Origin: Laccaria trichodermophora
Lineage: Eukaryota > Basidiomycota > Agaricomycetes > Agaricales > Hydnangiaceae
DNA length: 64,000 bases
Assembly (NCBI GenBank): GCA_018417955.1
Contig: JACTVC010000005.1
Span: 1,426,001-1,490,000 of the forward strand
Direction of reading: 5' to 3'
The notes beneath the pieces were generated by a model. That model was not told the DNA's origin. It made no database searches and worked only from the letters and a program-made list of their open reading frames with translations. Position 1 is the first letter of the stretch. Every line of letters begins with the position of its first letter. Of the stretch, positions 1 through 10,962 are shown piece by piece. Position numbers and translations under genes: made by a program.

Positions 1-3000
1 TTCTCGACAAGGAGGACGTGCAGCTTGAGGCTATTTTAGACGAGGACGACCTGCTGCAGGAGTGTAAATCGCAGAACACGCGGCTTATAGGTTACTTTGA
101 GAGGGTCGATGTGCTTCAGAAGTTGTTGGGGTATGTGACGGGGCAAACGGAGAGCGAGGAAAAGGGGCGCTTCAAGTGAGTATTCAATAGAGAATCCCTG
201 CTACCGTCGTGGGGTTGGGCTTATCATATTCTGTAAAGGTATCCCTACGTTGCCACCGAGGTGCTATGCAGCGAAATATGGTCCATCGTCGAGACTTGTG
301 TGAACGAGCACCAACAACTCCTTGTGCCCTTTTGGGAGACCGTCCTCGACAGATCACCAGACGATATGAAAACGCAGACCATCATGGCTTCGCATTTCGC
401 AAAAATTAACTCGGTATTTCTCAGCAAAAAGCCTGCAGAGGTGAATTCTTTCCCGCCTCTATCCGTTGAGGGCTGTCTCGCGAATGCCGCGCTGCCCAGA
501 TGCTCGCCTTCATCCAAGCTCAACCCTCCATTGTCGAACGGCTGTTGCAGCACATTGAAGTTTCCTCAGTCGTAGACTTGTTGGTCCGAATTATTCAGTT
601 GGATGAGACGCCAGCTGGTAGTGGGGTAGTTGAGGTGTGTGTTCTTCTCTATACCTCCCTTGAATTGGATGACAACTGCTACGCAGTGGTTTTCTTCAGA
701 AAACTTGATGGGCAGATTGTTAGATTTACTTTCGCCAGACCATTCTACCGATATCCACACAATCGTCACAGACTTGATAAAGGGAATCATTTCGATGGCT
801 ACCCCATCCCCAGGTGCAGGGCTCACTGAAGGACTTCAAAACGGACCAGCATCTAATCGTTTTGCTCGAGAACTGGCTCGTCCAGAGAGTATCTCGAGGT
901 TGGTCTCGTATATGCTTTATGATTTTGATACGCTACCGGAGGACCCTGCTCCAACGACCCCAACAATTGCTACTGGAGTAGAAGATATTCGCTCCTCCAG
1001 CCACGACTTCCCGAATCGAGAATCCGCAACATCTTCGATAGTTCATTCAATATCTGTTGTTGTGGAGCTGATACGAAAGAATAACTCGGACTATTTTGAG
1101 CCATACCTCTTCCATACCCTCCGCAATCGTCTTATCCAAGTGCAACAACAGTGTCACATACAAGGAGAAGATACAAGAGGAGCCCTTGAACAGGTGATGG
1201 GGGAGATGGTGAACCGAATGGGGGTTGTTTCTCTAGGTCCGGTTCTGGAGATTATGTGTGTACGATTACCAGAGTTCCGACGTTATCTAAAAGAACCACG
1301 GTCCTTGGTGAGTCTTTACATAAAGCACTTTTCCTCACTATTAAATAAACCAAAACTGCTCTTACAGAAAGGCCCTATATCGACCACCGTGGGCACCATT
1401 ACACCGCTCACTTGGGAACGGTACAGAATCATCGAACTGTTCGCGGAACTACTGCATTGTTCTAACATGTCGCTTTTGAACCGCCCAGCTGCCTACAACC
1501 ACTTGTATGACGCTGAGGGTCGTCTCCAAGGTGGTTTAGCCGGGCTTGAAGAGTTATCTCAGGTCATTGCCCTGAACAACTCAAACGATGATCGGCAGGA
1601 GGATGACATGGACGAGGAAAACGATGAGAGCGAACCCGCACATGAATTTCCTATCAGCAGAAACCCAATTCAACATTCACCTTCACTTGATTCCGATGAT
1701 GACATGAGCGACGATGGCGATGAACCTGGTAGCTCAGACGACGATGCTATGGAAGAGATAGCGATGTACGACGAGCCCCAATCTCAGCTGGAACTCTCTC
1801 CGTTGAACACAGAGCTGTCGCTCTCTCAGCCATCTGTTCTCATGTCACCTAGCCCCATCTACTCTTCACCCTCTCCATCATCATCGCCATCGTCATGTTC
1901 ACCTATAATAAACCCGTTCAGCCCCCCTCCTGATGCTGACTCATCTAGACCACCACCCCGTTCTCGCCATGGTTCAAGGAGGAGTTCGCGAAGACGAGCG
2001 ACGATCGACAGTACCATAGATTCCCTCCTTCCCATCGGTGAGCAGATGAAGCAACGCTTTCTAGACGTTGATGTCCTTGGGACATTGTTGGTGCGCGATC
2101 AAACAACCCTTCTTCAGGGAGATGCTGAACGTTACCTTTCCAGGATCTGTTTTTCGAGTTCCCGTGGAATAATTTTCTACACAGCGCAGTGTACGATCTG
2201 ATCCACCAAGTCCTTACCGGACACGTCCACACTGGTCGGAATCGGGAGCTTGCCATTGCTTTATTTCGTGATGCCAAAATCATGCATAAAATTGTGGAAG
2301 GGCAAAGAAGAAACGACGAGGAGAGGTAAGTAATTTATGTGTTGCTCAGTTTTTCTTGGCGACCTCTAACCGTTAATAGCATGAAAACAAAAGGTGGTCG
2401 ATTGGGCTACATGGGCCACCTAACGCTGATATCGGAAGATGTTATCACCGCGCTTGAGCATTTCCCCCCAGACCTCAGGCTGATCATCATCCAATACGCG
2501 CCTGAACCCGAGTGGGACGAGTACGTTACGGGTAGATACAATGAGACCAAAACGCGCGACACGAGGTTGTTGGGCGGAGGTAAACCTATCGTAGCCCAGC
2601 GCAATGTTACGCAATGGAAAGTGGATGAGGGGGATGAAGGTGGTATTGCTGCAACACCTGGCAATGGCGTTGGCGCGACAACTGACAGCAGCGAAGGTGG
2701 AGTGAGGGGCCAATTCCGACGTGCCACTAGTCTTGGGTCATCCCGGGGGACTGCTGATTTTGGACCTGCTCCCATGGAAGATGACGGCGACGACGACGAA
2801 GACGACAGTACCAAACGAGCCCCACAGGTACACTTGCCTTCTCCGCTTGACTAGAGCCGTGCTAAATGTGTCCTCTTGTATTCAGTTTGCGCGGTACTTG
2901 GCACAGGAGATGCATTCCTCCGACCAGTTTGAATCATCCTCTGATGAAGAGGATGAAGATGAGGGCTGGTTATCGCAATCCACCTTCAGCTTGAGTAACC

Positions 3001-3515
3001 CGCCTGTATCTCTACGACATCAGAGTACGGAGCGGAGACCACTGAGTACAAGTGGCTTCGATGTGAGAGTTGCTGTTTTTCCTTTGCGCTAGAGTTAACG
3101 ATTCGTGGCAGGATGCCTTCAATCCAGGAGATAATAGGGCTCATGCTATGGCTCAAGATGCGTTCAATGCTCATGATGATGTGAGTTCCTCCCTTCTCGA
3201 GAGTACGGGTTTTGACAGATACGTTTCTAGGATGGCTTTGGCCCATTCTCAGATGCAGCAGCGGCAACGAATGATGTAGACCCCTTTAACTTCCCATCTT
3301 CCTTCTCTGACGAAGATTCGTCATTTGAGAGCTTTGCCGACTTTGGAGACTTCCATTCAGCGACGTCAGAGGATGAGGGGTTGACGCCGACTACGGGAAG
3401 CTGGACATTTGCTAATGATTCTGCCACTTCAACCTCTGACGACTCCAACACGTCGGAGGATTCCTTTAGCAGTAGTCCGAATGATAAAAGGATAATTCTG
3501 GAGAAACAATTGTAG
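1..3515 (+). CDS. SAPS-domain protein phosphatase regulatory subunit (Sit4/PP6-associated), 5' truncated by window
   Basis: This is the downstream part of a SAPS-family gene; the N-terminus lies left of the window. SAPS proteins (yeast Sap155/185/190, animal PP6R) bind the Sit4/PP6 catalytic subunit and direct its substrates. The first exon reads LDKEDVQLEAILDEDDLL, then a GTGAGT donor at about 177 leads to YPYVATEVLCSEIWSIVETC and, further on, MLAFIQAQPSIVERLLQHI, all typical of the SAPS helical core. Exons continue through about 2200, 2400-2830, 2890-3060 and 3110-3510, separated by short introns. The C-terminal half is acidic and Ser/Asp-rich (about 1590-1760, 2790-2815, 2930-2965) and ends in a Phe/Asp/Ser-rich tail with the stop TAG at 3513-3515. 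The acidic tail is usual for the family. Family assignment is firm; exact exon edges are approximate. Confidence 0.88.
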
Positions 3516-3684
3516 ATTTATCCCATTCTTGTGCACATAGGTACACACAAAATCGTTAAATGTGATGGACACATGATGATTGTGATTCACTTGGGGCTGG
3601 AAGTCAATGACGATCATGACTTCAATGTTTTCCATGCGGAAAGCGGAGATGGAAAACGTGCAAGATGCAGTGATTGGCATCCTC

Positions 3685-4710
3685 TTAGTCTTCTTGGAAG
3701 CGATAACCTCCTTCTCGTGCAACAGCGGTGAAGTCAAGAGTCAAGAGTTCTTGGCCGGCCGCGTTCGCCAAGGAACACTCCACTCTATCGCCGGGAACTA
3801 TGGGACCTACACCCGATGGTGTTCCCGTTAAAATAAGGTCGCCGTCCTGTAAACAGGTGTCAGTCAAGCACGGGAGAGGAACTTCAGTACCAACCTCCAG
3901 CTTCATGATTGATGAAACATGCTCAATGACACGGGGGATGCGGAAAATCATATCGGACGTTGTACCATCTTGTTTCAAGATACCGTTTACCTTAAATGAA
4001 ACAACTCCATAAACCCAAGGGGAAAATACAAAAAAAAAACGTAAGATTTTCGCACCTTGAGCTGTAGTCTTAGGTTGTGAGGGTCCGAAATCGCACTCTT
4101 GGGAATGAATGCCCTGCCGAAGGAAGGAATGGTCAGTGAATGGATGGCCTGGGCACGTTATTAGCACGCACCCAATAGGCGTGAAGGTATCAAATCCCTT
4201 CACGGTGGACCAAGGCAAACCTTGCTTCTTTACCTTTTCCTGCAGGTTGCGTGCCGTCATATCTACCGCCAATGCTTGGCAAACACAACAAACGAGATGA
4301 GCCTGAGGCGATACCAGCGCCCGAATGACGTACTGTATCCTGCGATATGCGACTCGGCGTTTGCTTGCGATATGTCTCTGCCTGGCTTGCCAATGACGAG
4401 TCCAAGCTCCACTGCCCAGGAAAGAAAATGCGTCAGCTCGGAACGAGTCGACGCGCAAGAAAGGACAGACCTTCATGATGTGCTACGATTCCGCGTGGTA
4501 TTTCGACTTTCCCTCCAGATGGCAGGTAGCTGGTGGTGGGTTTTAAGAAGAAGAAAGGCTCTTTTGGTGGTGCGTTATTGAGTTCCTTCGCGTGAGCAGC
4601 ATAATTTCTGCCAATGGCTACAATCTTGCCTGCACAATTCAATTTTCGTGACAAAAAATGAGAGAACTGACGTCCACCTTTTTGCCTGTTCTAACAAATG
4701 TCGACGCCAT
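3685..4710 (-). CDS. FAHD1-like acylpyruvase / fumarylacetoacetate hydrolase-domain protein
   Basis: This is a FAH-superfamily enzyme like mitochondrial FAHD1, which hydrolyses acylpyruvates or decarboxylates oxaloacetate. Spliced, it reads MASTFVRTGKK, then IVAIGRNYAAHAKEL, PPKEPFFFLKPTTSYL, HHEVELGLVIGKPGRDI, LAVDMTARNLQEKVKKQGL, KGFDTFTPIG, and DGDLILTGTPSGVGPI near the end. The metal-binding acidic residues are present: the two Glu of HHEVELG and the Asp of LAVDMTARN. The KGFDTFTP and TGTPSGVG loops are diagnostic. I place the start ATG at 4708-4710 because it gives the family's usual short N-terminus; the first intron would then be only about 38 nt. At least four more short introns interrupt the gene. 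The stop is at 3685-3687. It converges on the SAPS gene with 169 bp between the stop codons. Confidence 0.85.
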
Positions 4711-4904
4711 GGGTGTTCTTGCAAGTTACTCTCGACCGCAAAATTGGCTCACACACGATGCGTCCGAAGGTTTATTACGATGTCATTTATTACATAAACA
4801 GCGCGTTACATAATCTTGGAGGTGGATTCTGCCAAGCTGACCACTATTATCACACACAAACAGAGGAAGAAAACCCTTGAATACTCCAAGACAATCTTAG
4901 CAGA

Positions 4905-5919
4905 ATGGAAGCGACATCTGGCTCCGCACTGGCACTTTATTCGATAATTTCGCCTGTAACGATTCACCAAGCGGAAGGTAGTATTCTACGAGGATTTCTT
5001 AGAGAACACTCCACTTTTCGTCTCATGGGCTCTTGGCGTGTTTTAGAGAGGCTTCCTCAACCTCCTTGTCGGCTTGGCATTTGCTCATACAGGGTGTTGG
5101 TTCTTGGCATTCGCTCAAGTTGTTGCAAGTTGCCCTGCTCCCCGCCCAGAAGTACTTGGGCAACATTATAAAGGTGATGCAGTTTGGCCAGCACTGTTCC
5201 CGTTCTCCGCCTCCCGTCGACCGACGCTTTCGCCTACCCTCTCCACGCAGGGATTGCCTTTCTGTCCAATCTATCCGAGAACTCGTCTGCCGTCTTATCC
5301 CCGAACGGCAATGGCCCGTGTGACAGATCAAGAGGAAGGGTAAGTATGTCGACATTCAGATTTCTCCACAACTCCCTTTCTTCATCCTTGTCTCAAGCAA
5401 GCCCTTTTTGGTCTCAGCTACTTCGTCTAGAGCTGACCATGGTTTCCTCTCCACCCAGCCCACATTCAGGACACCTTGGAACTGCATGGGAAACTGCGGT
5501 TGTCGCTGTACTTGGTGCGTTCCTCCAGAACGTGCCATTTCTTCATCCCTAAATATCACTTCGATTATAGCTGTTATCATCGTCGTCGTGGGCATTGTCG
5601 CGTTTTACTTTCGCCGTAGACGTATTCGCAGAAGGCTCACGGACCGTATACACTCGTCCGCCAATCCCACTCGGGATCCAGAACAAGGAGCAATATCACC
5701 GTCATTCGAAAAGTCACCGAGATCTAGAGAAATGAGAATTATAGCTAAGGTTCGTTTTGTGGTTTTTGGGTGTGGAAGGAGACTGATACTTCCTTTCAGC
5801 CCGAACGTGCTGTGTCACCATCATCACCTCGCCAAAGTATAACATCACCTCATCATCATGAAATGACGCAAAAAGAAGGAACGTTTAAATCGCCTCGGTA
5901 CTATTGGGAGCCCAAGTGA
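4905..5919 (+). CDS. predicted single-pass membrane protein, function unknown
   Basis: I do not recognise the family. Splicing supports one product in which a hydrophobic, signal-like stretch (FLNLLVGLAFAHTGCWFLAF, about 5050-5110) is followed by a short Ser/Asn-rich ectodomain (SNLSENSSAVLSPNGNG). A transmembrane helix (VVAVLAVIIVVVGIVAFYF) comes next, with a very basic stop-transfer segment RRRRIRRRL and a cytoplasmic tail ending YYWEPK and TGA at 5917-5919. Four introns keep phase: about 5174-5252, 5340-5417, about 5516-5570 (joining VVAVL to AVIIVV) and about 5749-5800. The start is uncertain. ATG 4905 would need an extra intron at about 4977 joining to the signal-like exon. The small ectodomain plus basic juxtamembrane region suggests a cell-surface protein, but that is inference. 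Confidence 0.5.
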
Positions 5920-6827
5920 CTTCCCGTCTATTCTTCAGGTCTTGTTTGTGCGTACTCTGATACCTTTGGCTCTTCTCCGATCTGAACGTTGATCCTTCAT
6001 CGCAGGTTTTATGACCCCTTGTGCGCCACCACAATTGTACTTCAATATCTGTATAATTTATACCACACAATTATTCCACATTATCTCAATGATCATACAA
6101 GAAACATTGGCAAATCCTGGGCAATATGAAATCGGACCCCCCCCCCTTTCAAACACACACGTCTGGTACCTCCTGAGGTAGACCATGAGGCGCGAAGGAT
6201 GGATTCTAAATCTGGAACCAACTGGGATCCAGATGCCAGACTTAAGACACGGGTCCAGTGACCACTCTCTCGATTCGACTGATGTTTTGTATATACAAAG
6301 TCCCTAAGTAAAGGCACGCTGGTGGGGTATCTGTACATATAATCTGCCTAATAAACATAAGATGTCTGAATATGTTTTGACGACTTCAAAAGCAAGGGCG
6401 AAGTGGGATATCCTGATTCCTGCGTAGTAGTTGCCCGTACAGTTGCAAGAGTTGAGACTGAAAATTTGCCTTGTAACCTGTACCAAGATTTGATACAGCA
6501 TCATCCGTCTGAACTCTATCGTTCTCCATTCTATCTTATTTTTTAAGATCACGGCGAATACTCAATTGCCATTCCGCGAAGCTCGCCCGAAGATGATGTC
6601 CATCGTCTTCTGGGTCATGTGATTGTGATTTTCTAGTGCAGTTCGGCCGACTGTTCGGAGATCGGCCGGGTAAAAGATCATCGAGTCAGACTCTTGTGTA
6701 GAAAAAGTTAGTCCTCTTGCTCTTTTGAACGTATCCCTCACGCTTCTCTTTCTATTCCCTCTTCCTCTTTCCCTTCATTTCCCCCCTCATCGTTGCCAAT
6801 ATCATCTGCGTTTTTAAAAAGGTGACC
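5920..6827. other. intergenic region upstream of ILV2
   Basis: This stretch holds no convincing coding region on either strand. It contains a C homopolymer at about 6137-6146 and, in the 200 bp before ILV2, pyrimidine-rich tracts usual for fungal core promoters. It is presumably the promoter of ILV2 and the 3' flank of the membrane-protein gene. Confidence 0.5.
6682..6689 (-). promoter_or_regulatory. candidate Gcn4/CPC1-type site upstream of ILV2
   Basis: GAGTCA at 6683-6688 reads TGACTC on the minus strand, a six-of-seven match to the TGASTCA element bound by Gcn4-type bZIP activators. It lies about 140 bp upstream of the ILV2 start. General amino-acid control of ILV genes is established in yeast and filamentous ascomycetes. 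A single partial match has little statistical weight. Confidence 0.25.
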
Positions 6828-9157
6828 ATGACTCTTCCAGCAACGAGGATTCGTGTGCAAAACGCACCAAAGACCACCGCAACCTTCGTTCGATGTGTGT
6901 CAAGCGCTGCGGGGTCATCATCATCTATGGTAGAGGCAAAGTCGAGGGTACGCGAACACGCAAGGAATATCAGTCGCTCGACTGTCTCGAATGCAACGGC
7001 GGCACCAGCCATGTGGGTTTTTATTCGGTTTGGATGTAACTTTCATCCTCAAGGTCATAATACCCCCCAGACGCCCAAATCCTGCGCCTGGATTCCAGCA
7101 GCTCCCTCCATCAAAAAAAATAAAGCTACCGCCTCCGATGTACGGTCCTGGCCCCGAACCTAACGCTCCTTTGGATCACACCTTCGTTGGTCTGACAGGG
7201 GGCCAAATATTCCACGAGATGATGCTTCGCCACGGCGTGAAGCACATCTTTGGCTATCCTGGCGGTGCTATTTTACCTGTATTCGACGCCATCTACAAGT
7301 CCCCTCATTTCGACTTTGTTCTCCCACGGCATGAGCAAGGCGCGGGACATATGGCCGAGGGATATGCTCGTGTATCCGGTCTTCCCGGTGTCGTTCTCGT
7401 CACCTCAGGGCCAGGGGCGACAAATGTCATCACGCCCATGCAGGACGCCCTAAGCGATGGTGTCCCCTTGGTCGTGTTCTCTGGACAAGTAGCCACATCC
7501 GCCATCGGTTCCGACGCCTTCCAAGAAGCCGACATTGTGGGGATATCGCGCAGTTGTACGAAATGGAACGTAATGGTGAAAGATATCTCAGAGCTCCCGC
7601 GGCGTATCAATGAAGCCTTCAAAATTGCCACTTCGGGCCGTCCAGGCCCGGTTCTCGTTGACCTGCCTAAGGACGTGACAGCTGGTATTCTCCGCACGCC
7701 GCTGCCTTACAAGGCCACCACCCCTGGCATTAACCTAGGACTCCCAACAAATCCTCTACAGGTACTAGACCCACCTGTAGACGCTACATTGATCAACCAG
7801 GCTGCGGCACTCATCAACCAAGCCCAACGACCTTTGATCTACGCCGGCAATGGCGTTCTCTCTTCGCCAATGGGTCCTAAATTGCTAGCGCAGCTAGTAG
7901 AGAAGGGTAACATCCCTGTATGTACAACCCTGCAAGGCCTCGGTGCGTTCGATGAGACGAACGAGAAGAGTTTACATATGTTGGGCATGCACGGGAGCGC
8001 ATACGCCAACTTTGCAATGCAACACGCGGACGTGATCATTGCTCTCGGCGCGCGCTTTGACGATCGTGTAACGGGCAAGATTGACACGTTCGCACCTGCC
8101 GCTCGCCTAGCCGCACAACAAGGTCGTGGAGGGATCATACACTTCGAGATTCAGCCGAAGAACATTAACAAGGTCATCGAAGCACAAATTCCTATTCTTG
8201 GGGATGTTGTACAAAATCTGGCATCGTTGGTACCGTTGATGAAGTCGTCTCCCAGAGAGGAATGGTTGGCAGACATCAAGGAATGGAAGACGAACTATCC
8301 GTTCACTTACGTGAAGGCGGCGAAAGGGGAGAAGATGAAGCCACAGGAGGTGATTGAGGAGTTGGATAACCAGACGAAGCACATCAAGGACGAGATTATT
8401 GTGTCGACTGGCGTGGGGCAACATCAAATGTGGGCTGCCCAATTTTTCCGCTGGAAACACCCTAGAACAATGGTAACGTCTGGCGGTTTGGGGGTATGTG
8501 ATTCAGTCTGATGCTTATCATCACGGAGTTGATCCCCCTTCCCTTTTCTAGACGATGGGCTTTGGTTTGCCAGCATCTATCGGTGCTAAAGTAGCCGCCC
8601 CACATAAAACCGTCATCGATATTGACGGCGACGCCTCATTTAGTATGACTGCTATGGAGCTCGCAACTGCCTCACAATATGGTATCGGTGTCAAAGTTCT
8701 TATCCTCAACAACGAATTCCAAGGAATGGTCTTACAATGGCAAGGTACCTTTTTGTTCTGATTCCGCGTCCTGTTCTTCGTTGAACCCATGACTCAGATC
8801 TGTTCTACGAAAAACGTTACTCCCACACGAAGATGACGAACCCCGACTTTGTCATGCTCGCGAAGGCGATGGGCGTGCATGCTATTCGCGTTGAGAGCTC
8901 GGAGGAGCTCCCAGCGAAGATGAAGGAGTTTTTGGAGTATGATGGATCGAAACCTATCCTTATGGAGTGTCTGGTGGAAAAAGACGAGCATGTGTTCCCG
9001 ATGGTTCGTTCTTTTCCTTTTCTCTCGTCAATCTTCTGCGATACTGATCCCGTTGCAGGTGGCTGCTGGAAAAGCTCTGCATGAGCAATTGCTACATCCT
9101 TCTCTGACTGGCGTCGTAGCGCGGGCAGCAGCAAAAAACAAGACCAGATCAGGGTAG
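6828..9157 (+). CDS. ILV2: acetolactate synthase (acetohydroxyacid synthase) catalytic subunit
   Basis: This is the mitochondrial ThDP/FAD enzyme catalysing the first common step of valine, leucine and isoleucine synthesis. Five exons keep phase: 6828-7012, 7071-8493, 8552-8744, 8798-9003 and 9059-9157, giving 701 aa against 687 for yeast Ilv2. The N-terminal ~80 residues are Arg/Ser/Thr-rich and poor in acidic residues, like a mitochondrial presequence. Hallmarks are GYPGGAILPVFDAIY, the ThDP-activating Glu in LPRHEQGAGHMAEGYARVSG, TSGPGATN, ARFDDRVTG, and DIDGDASFSMTAMEL with LNNEFQGMVLQWQ, which bind Mg-ThDP and include the conserved Trp. The residue after SGQV is Ala (codon 7492-7494), where yeast and plants have Pro. 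The C-terminus is short and lysine-rich (AAAKNKTRSG). It is a single gene with no operon-like neighbours. Confidence 0.97.
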
Positions 9158-9749
9158 GATGAAACGAAAAAGAAGTAAAAGCCCGTTACCCATCTATTTT
9201 TTTGGAATAGAGTTATTCCTCATTATCTTTCCTTGCTCTTTCGGCTTCTCCCTACCGCCAGCTTGGCTCTTTTTTTCTTCATTCATTCTTGATCTTCTCT
9301 GTACAACGATGATTATTTCCAGCATGAGCATTTGGCTACCTTTCTTTCATCCCTTTCCTGTGCGCGGACTTTCGCGTACAACTGTATCTATTCCATCCTT
9401 ACTTACTCATCAGACACCCACGTTTGCATTATCTACCCAAAATCCGATAGGTCAGGAATATAGCATCATGATTTGTTTCCGTTTCGAACGCGATCTCTGC
9501 GCCCTTGGAGCCAATGTCACTGGTATCGATCTGGGCGCGACACAACGCGAAGAGAACCACTGTCAAACGGCACGCGAACCATCTCTTCAACTGACGCATG
9601 CAAATGGGAACTTGATGGGAACCTGCATCTCTTTAAAACTTTTTGGAGGGGGGTTATCTCCTGATCTAGAAACCAACGCATCTGGGAAGGGTTTGATCAT
9701 TGGAATATCTTGGGATGGGACTTGTTACACAGGATACTAGGAGCCTCTA
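9158..9749. other. 3' flank of ILV2
   Basis: T-rich tracts follow the ILV2 stop. A 193-codon open stretch at 9159-9740 on the plus strand begins two bases after the ILV2 stop. Its composition (Phe/Leu/Ser runs from T-rich DNA) and lack of any motif suggest 3' UTR and downstream DNA, not a gene. Confidence 0.5.
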
Positions 9750-9780
9750 TGGTGCACGTCACCTAGTCACCGCTACTTTT
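9750..9780 (+). repeat. left terminal inverted repeat of the MITE
   Basis: The 30-bp left TIR starts TGGTGCACGTCACC directly after the TA at 9748-9749. Confidence 0.85.
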
Positions 9781-10254
9781 GTACAAAGGATATTGACAGT
9801 CCAAATCTGACCCCTTTCCTTATTCCTTTTACAAAAGTGATGCATTTGATTGAAAGAACAAAACTGTCAGACGGTTTGGCAAAATATTCAAAATTGAGGG
9901 AGTTATAAATATTCACAAGCCCGATTTGGCCAGCTTACGTAATATTGTCCGAAAATGGCATATCTTATCCTCTCTACCTCAGTATGTTCTTGGTATGTTC
10001 TGGTTCCAGAAGATGCGAAACTGTATGTACAATGGATCTGAGGTCATTTCAGCCACCCTTGACTGGGAATAATACTAAATTTTCCTTCATGAAAGTTTAA
10101 TGTATAATATTTTCCCTGAGATATGCTATTATGCATCTCAAAATCGTGCAAAAACCATGTAAATGCATCTTCCAAGTCAAAAGAAATTTGCCTGCGGCGC
10201 CCCACTGGGGTATTGCAAAAAAAAAAAATTCCTCCACCGATTTGGCCGCTGTCC

Positions 10255-10284
10255 AAAGTAGCGGTGGCTAGGTGACGTGCACCA
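10255..10284 (-). repeat. right terminal inverted repeat of the MITE
   Basis: The right TIR ends in GGTGACGTGCACCA directly before TA at 10285-10286. It is the reverse complement of the left end with one mismatch in 30 positions. Confidence 0.85.
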
Positions 10285-10350
10285 TACAAATTCGGGAATA
10301 TACAACGTTGGTACGACTTGCACGATAAGCTACCATCTTGTTCAGACGCT

Positions 10351-10962
10351 CTACGAGGAGGCACGCCCCACAAGGACCACTTCATTCAACACTTTCACCC
10401 TTCGTCGGTCAGAGAATCCTCTGATCGGGGGACGGGGTGGGGGTGGGAGACTGTCATCTTGTTCAATTCTATTTCGGTGCGGAAACAGGTTAATTGTCAG
10501 AAGTTGCTGCGAGTTGATTGGAACTGTGACATACACAACATTGATGGACGCGGTCGTCTGCTCCTGAACGGGAACATCTCGAATGACAATGGCTTCATCC
10601 ACGACGGCGGTGAAAAAGACTCCAACAGAGCCAGCCTAGTCATTATTTACGGTCAATTCAGCACTTGCCACCACGAGGAAAAATCAACGCACAAGGACGG
10701 GGCTCTTGGGATCAGCAGGGACCTCGACAGCCCCTGCGAAGGAGATGGAGGCGTGAGTCTCGTCGAATTTCTCGTCGCTCAACAAGTTGGTGAACTCGGT
10801 GCGGGAGAGAGTGCGCCCATTGACGGTGATGGCAGCGTCTTTGAACAGGAAGGCGTCGAGGGCTTCCTCAAGGGCGCTGGCTGTTGTAGCCTGAAAGATT
10901 GCAGTGAGATGGTTCTTGGTCCACTGAGAGAGGGGGGGGAGAACGATTTCGGTTGTAGCCAT
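10351..10962 (-). CDS. small protein of unknown function (162 aa)
   Basis: Three exons keep phase exactly: 10693-10962, 10535-10635 and 10351-10468, joined across introns of 57 and 66 nt. The protein starts MATTEIVLPPLSQWTKNHLT and contains DAFLFKDAAITVNGRTLSR, VEVPADPKSPVLAGSVGVFF, VVDEAIVIRD and INVVIEQDD. It ends with a Pro run and a basic tail. The length, the mix of helices and strands, and the phrase AITVNGRTLSRTEF suggest an NTF2/SnoaL-like fold, but I cannot confirm that. No signal peptide or membrane segment is visible. The MITE's right TIR lies just downstream of the stop. The perfect intron phasing argues for a real gene. Confidence 0.7.

Larger units (their letters stand above)
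9750..10284. mobile_element. 535-bp MITE-like element with TIRs and TA target duplication
   Basis: The left end (9750-9780) and the reverse complement of the right end (10284 leftward) share TGGTGCACGTCACCTAG, then T or C, then CACCGCTACTTT: 29 of 30 positions identical. Weaker similarity continues inward (GACAGTCCAAATC against GACAGCGGCCAAATC). Immediately outside both ends is TA (9748-9749 and 10285-10286), consistent with a Tc1/mariner-type target-site duplication. The interior is AT-rich with an A12 run near 10217 and no coding capacity, so the element would need a transposase from elsewhere. It lies between the 3' ends of ILV2 and the small gene on the other strand, 66 bp from the latter's stop. 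No second copy was noticed in the window. Confidence 0.85.

Noticed and set aside
1945..2283. 112-codon minus-strand frame
   Set aside because: It is antisense to the SAPS gene exons, which have clear family sense.
9159..9740. 193-codon plus-strand frame starting two bases after the ILV2 stop
   Set aside because: T-rich 3' flank gives Phe/Leu/Ser runs. There is no motif, no plausible independent promoter, and it ends within about 10 bp of the MITE boundary.
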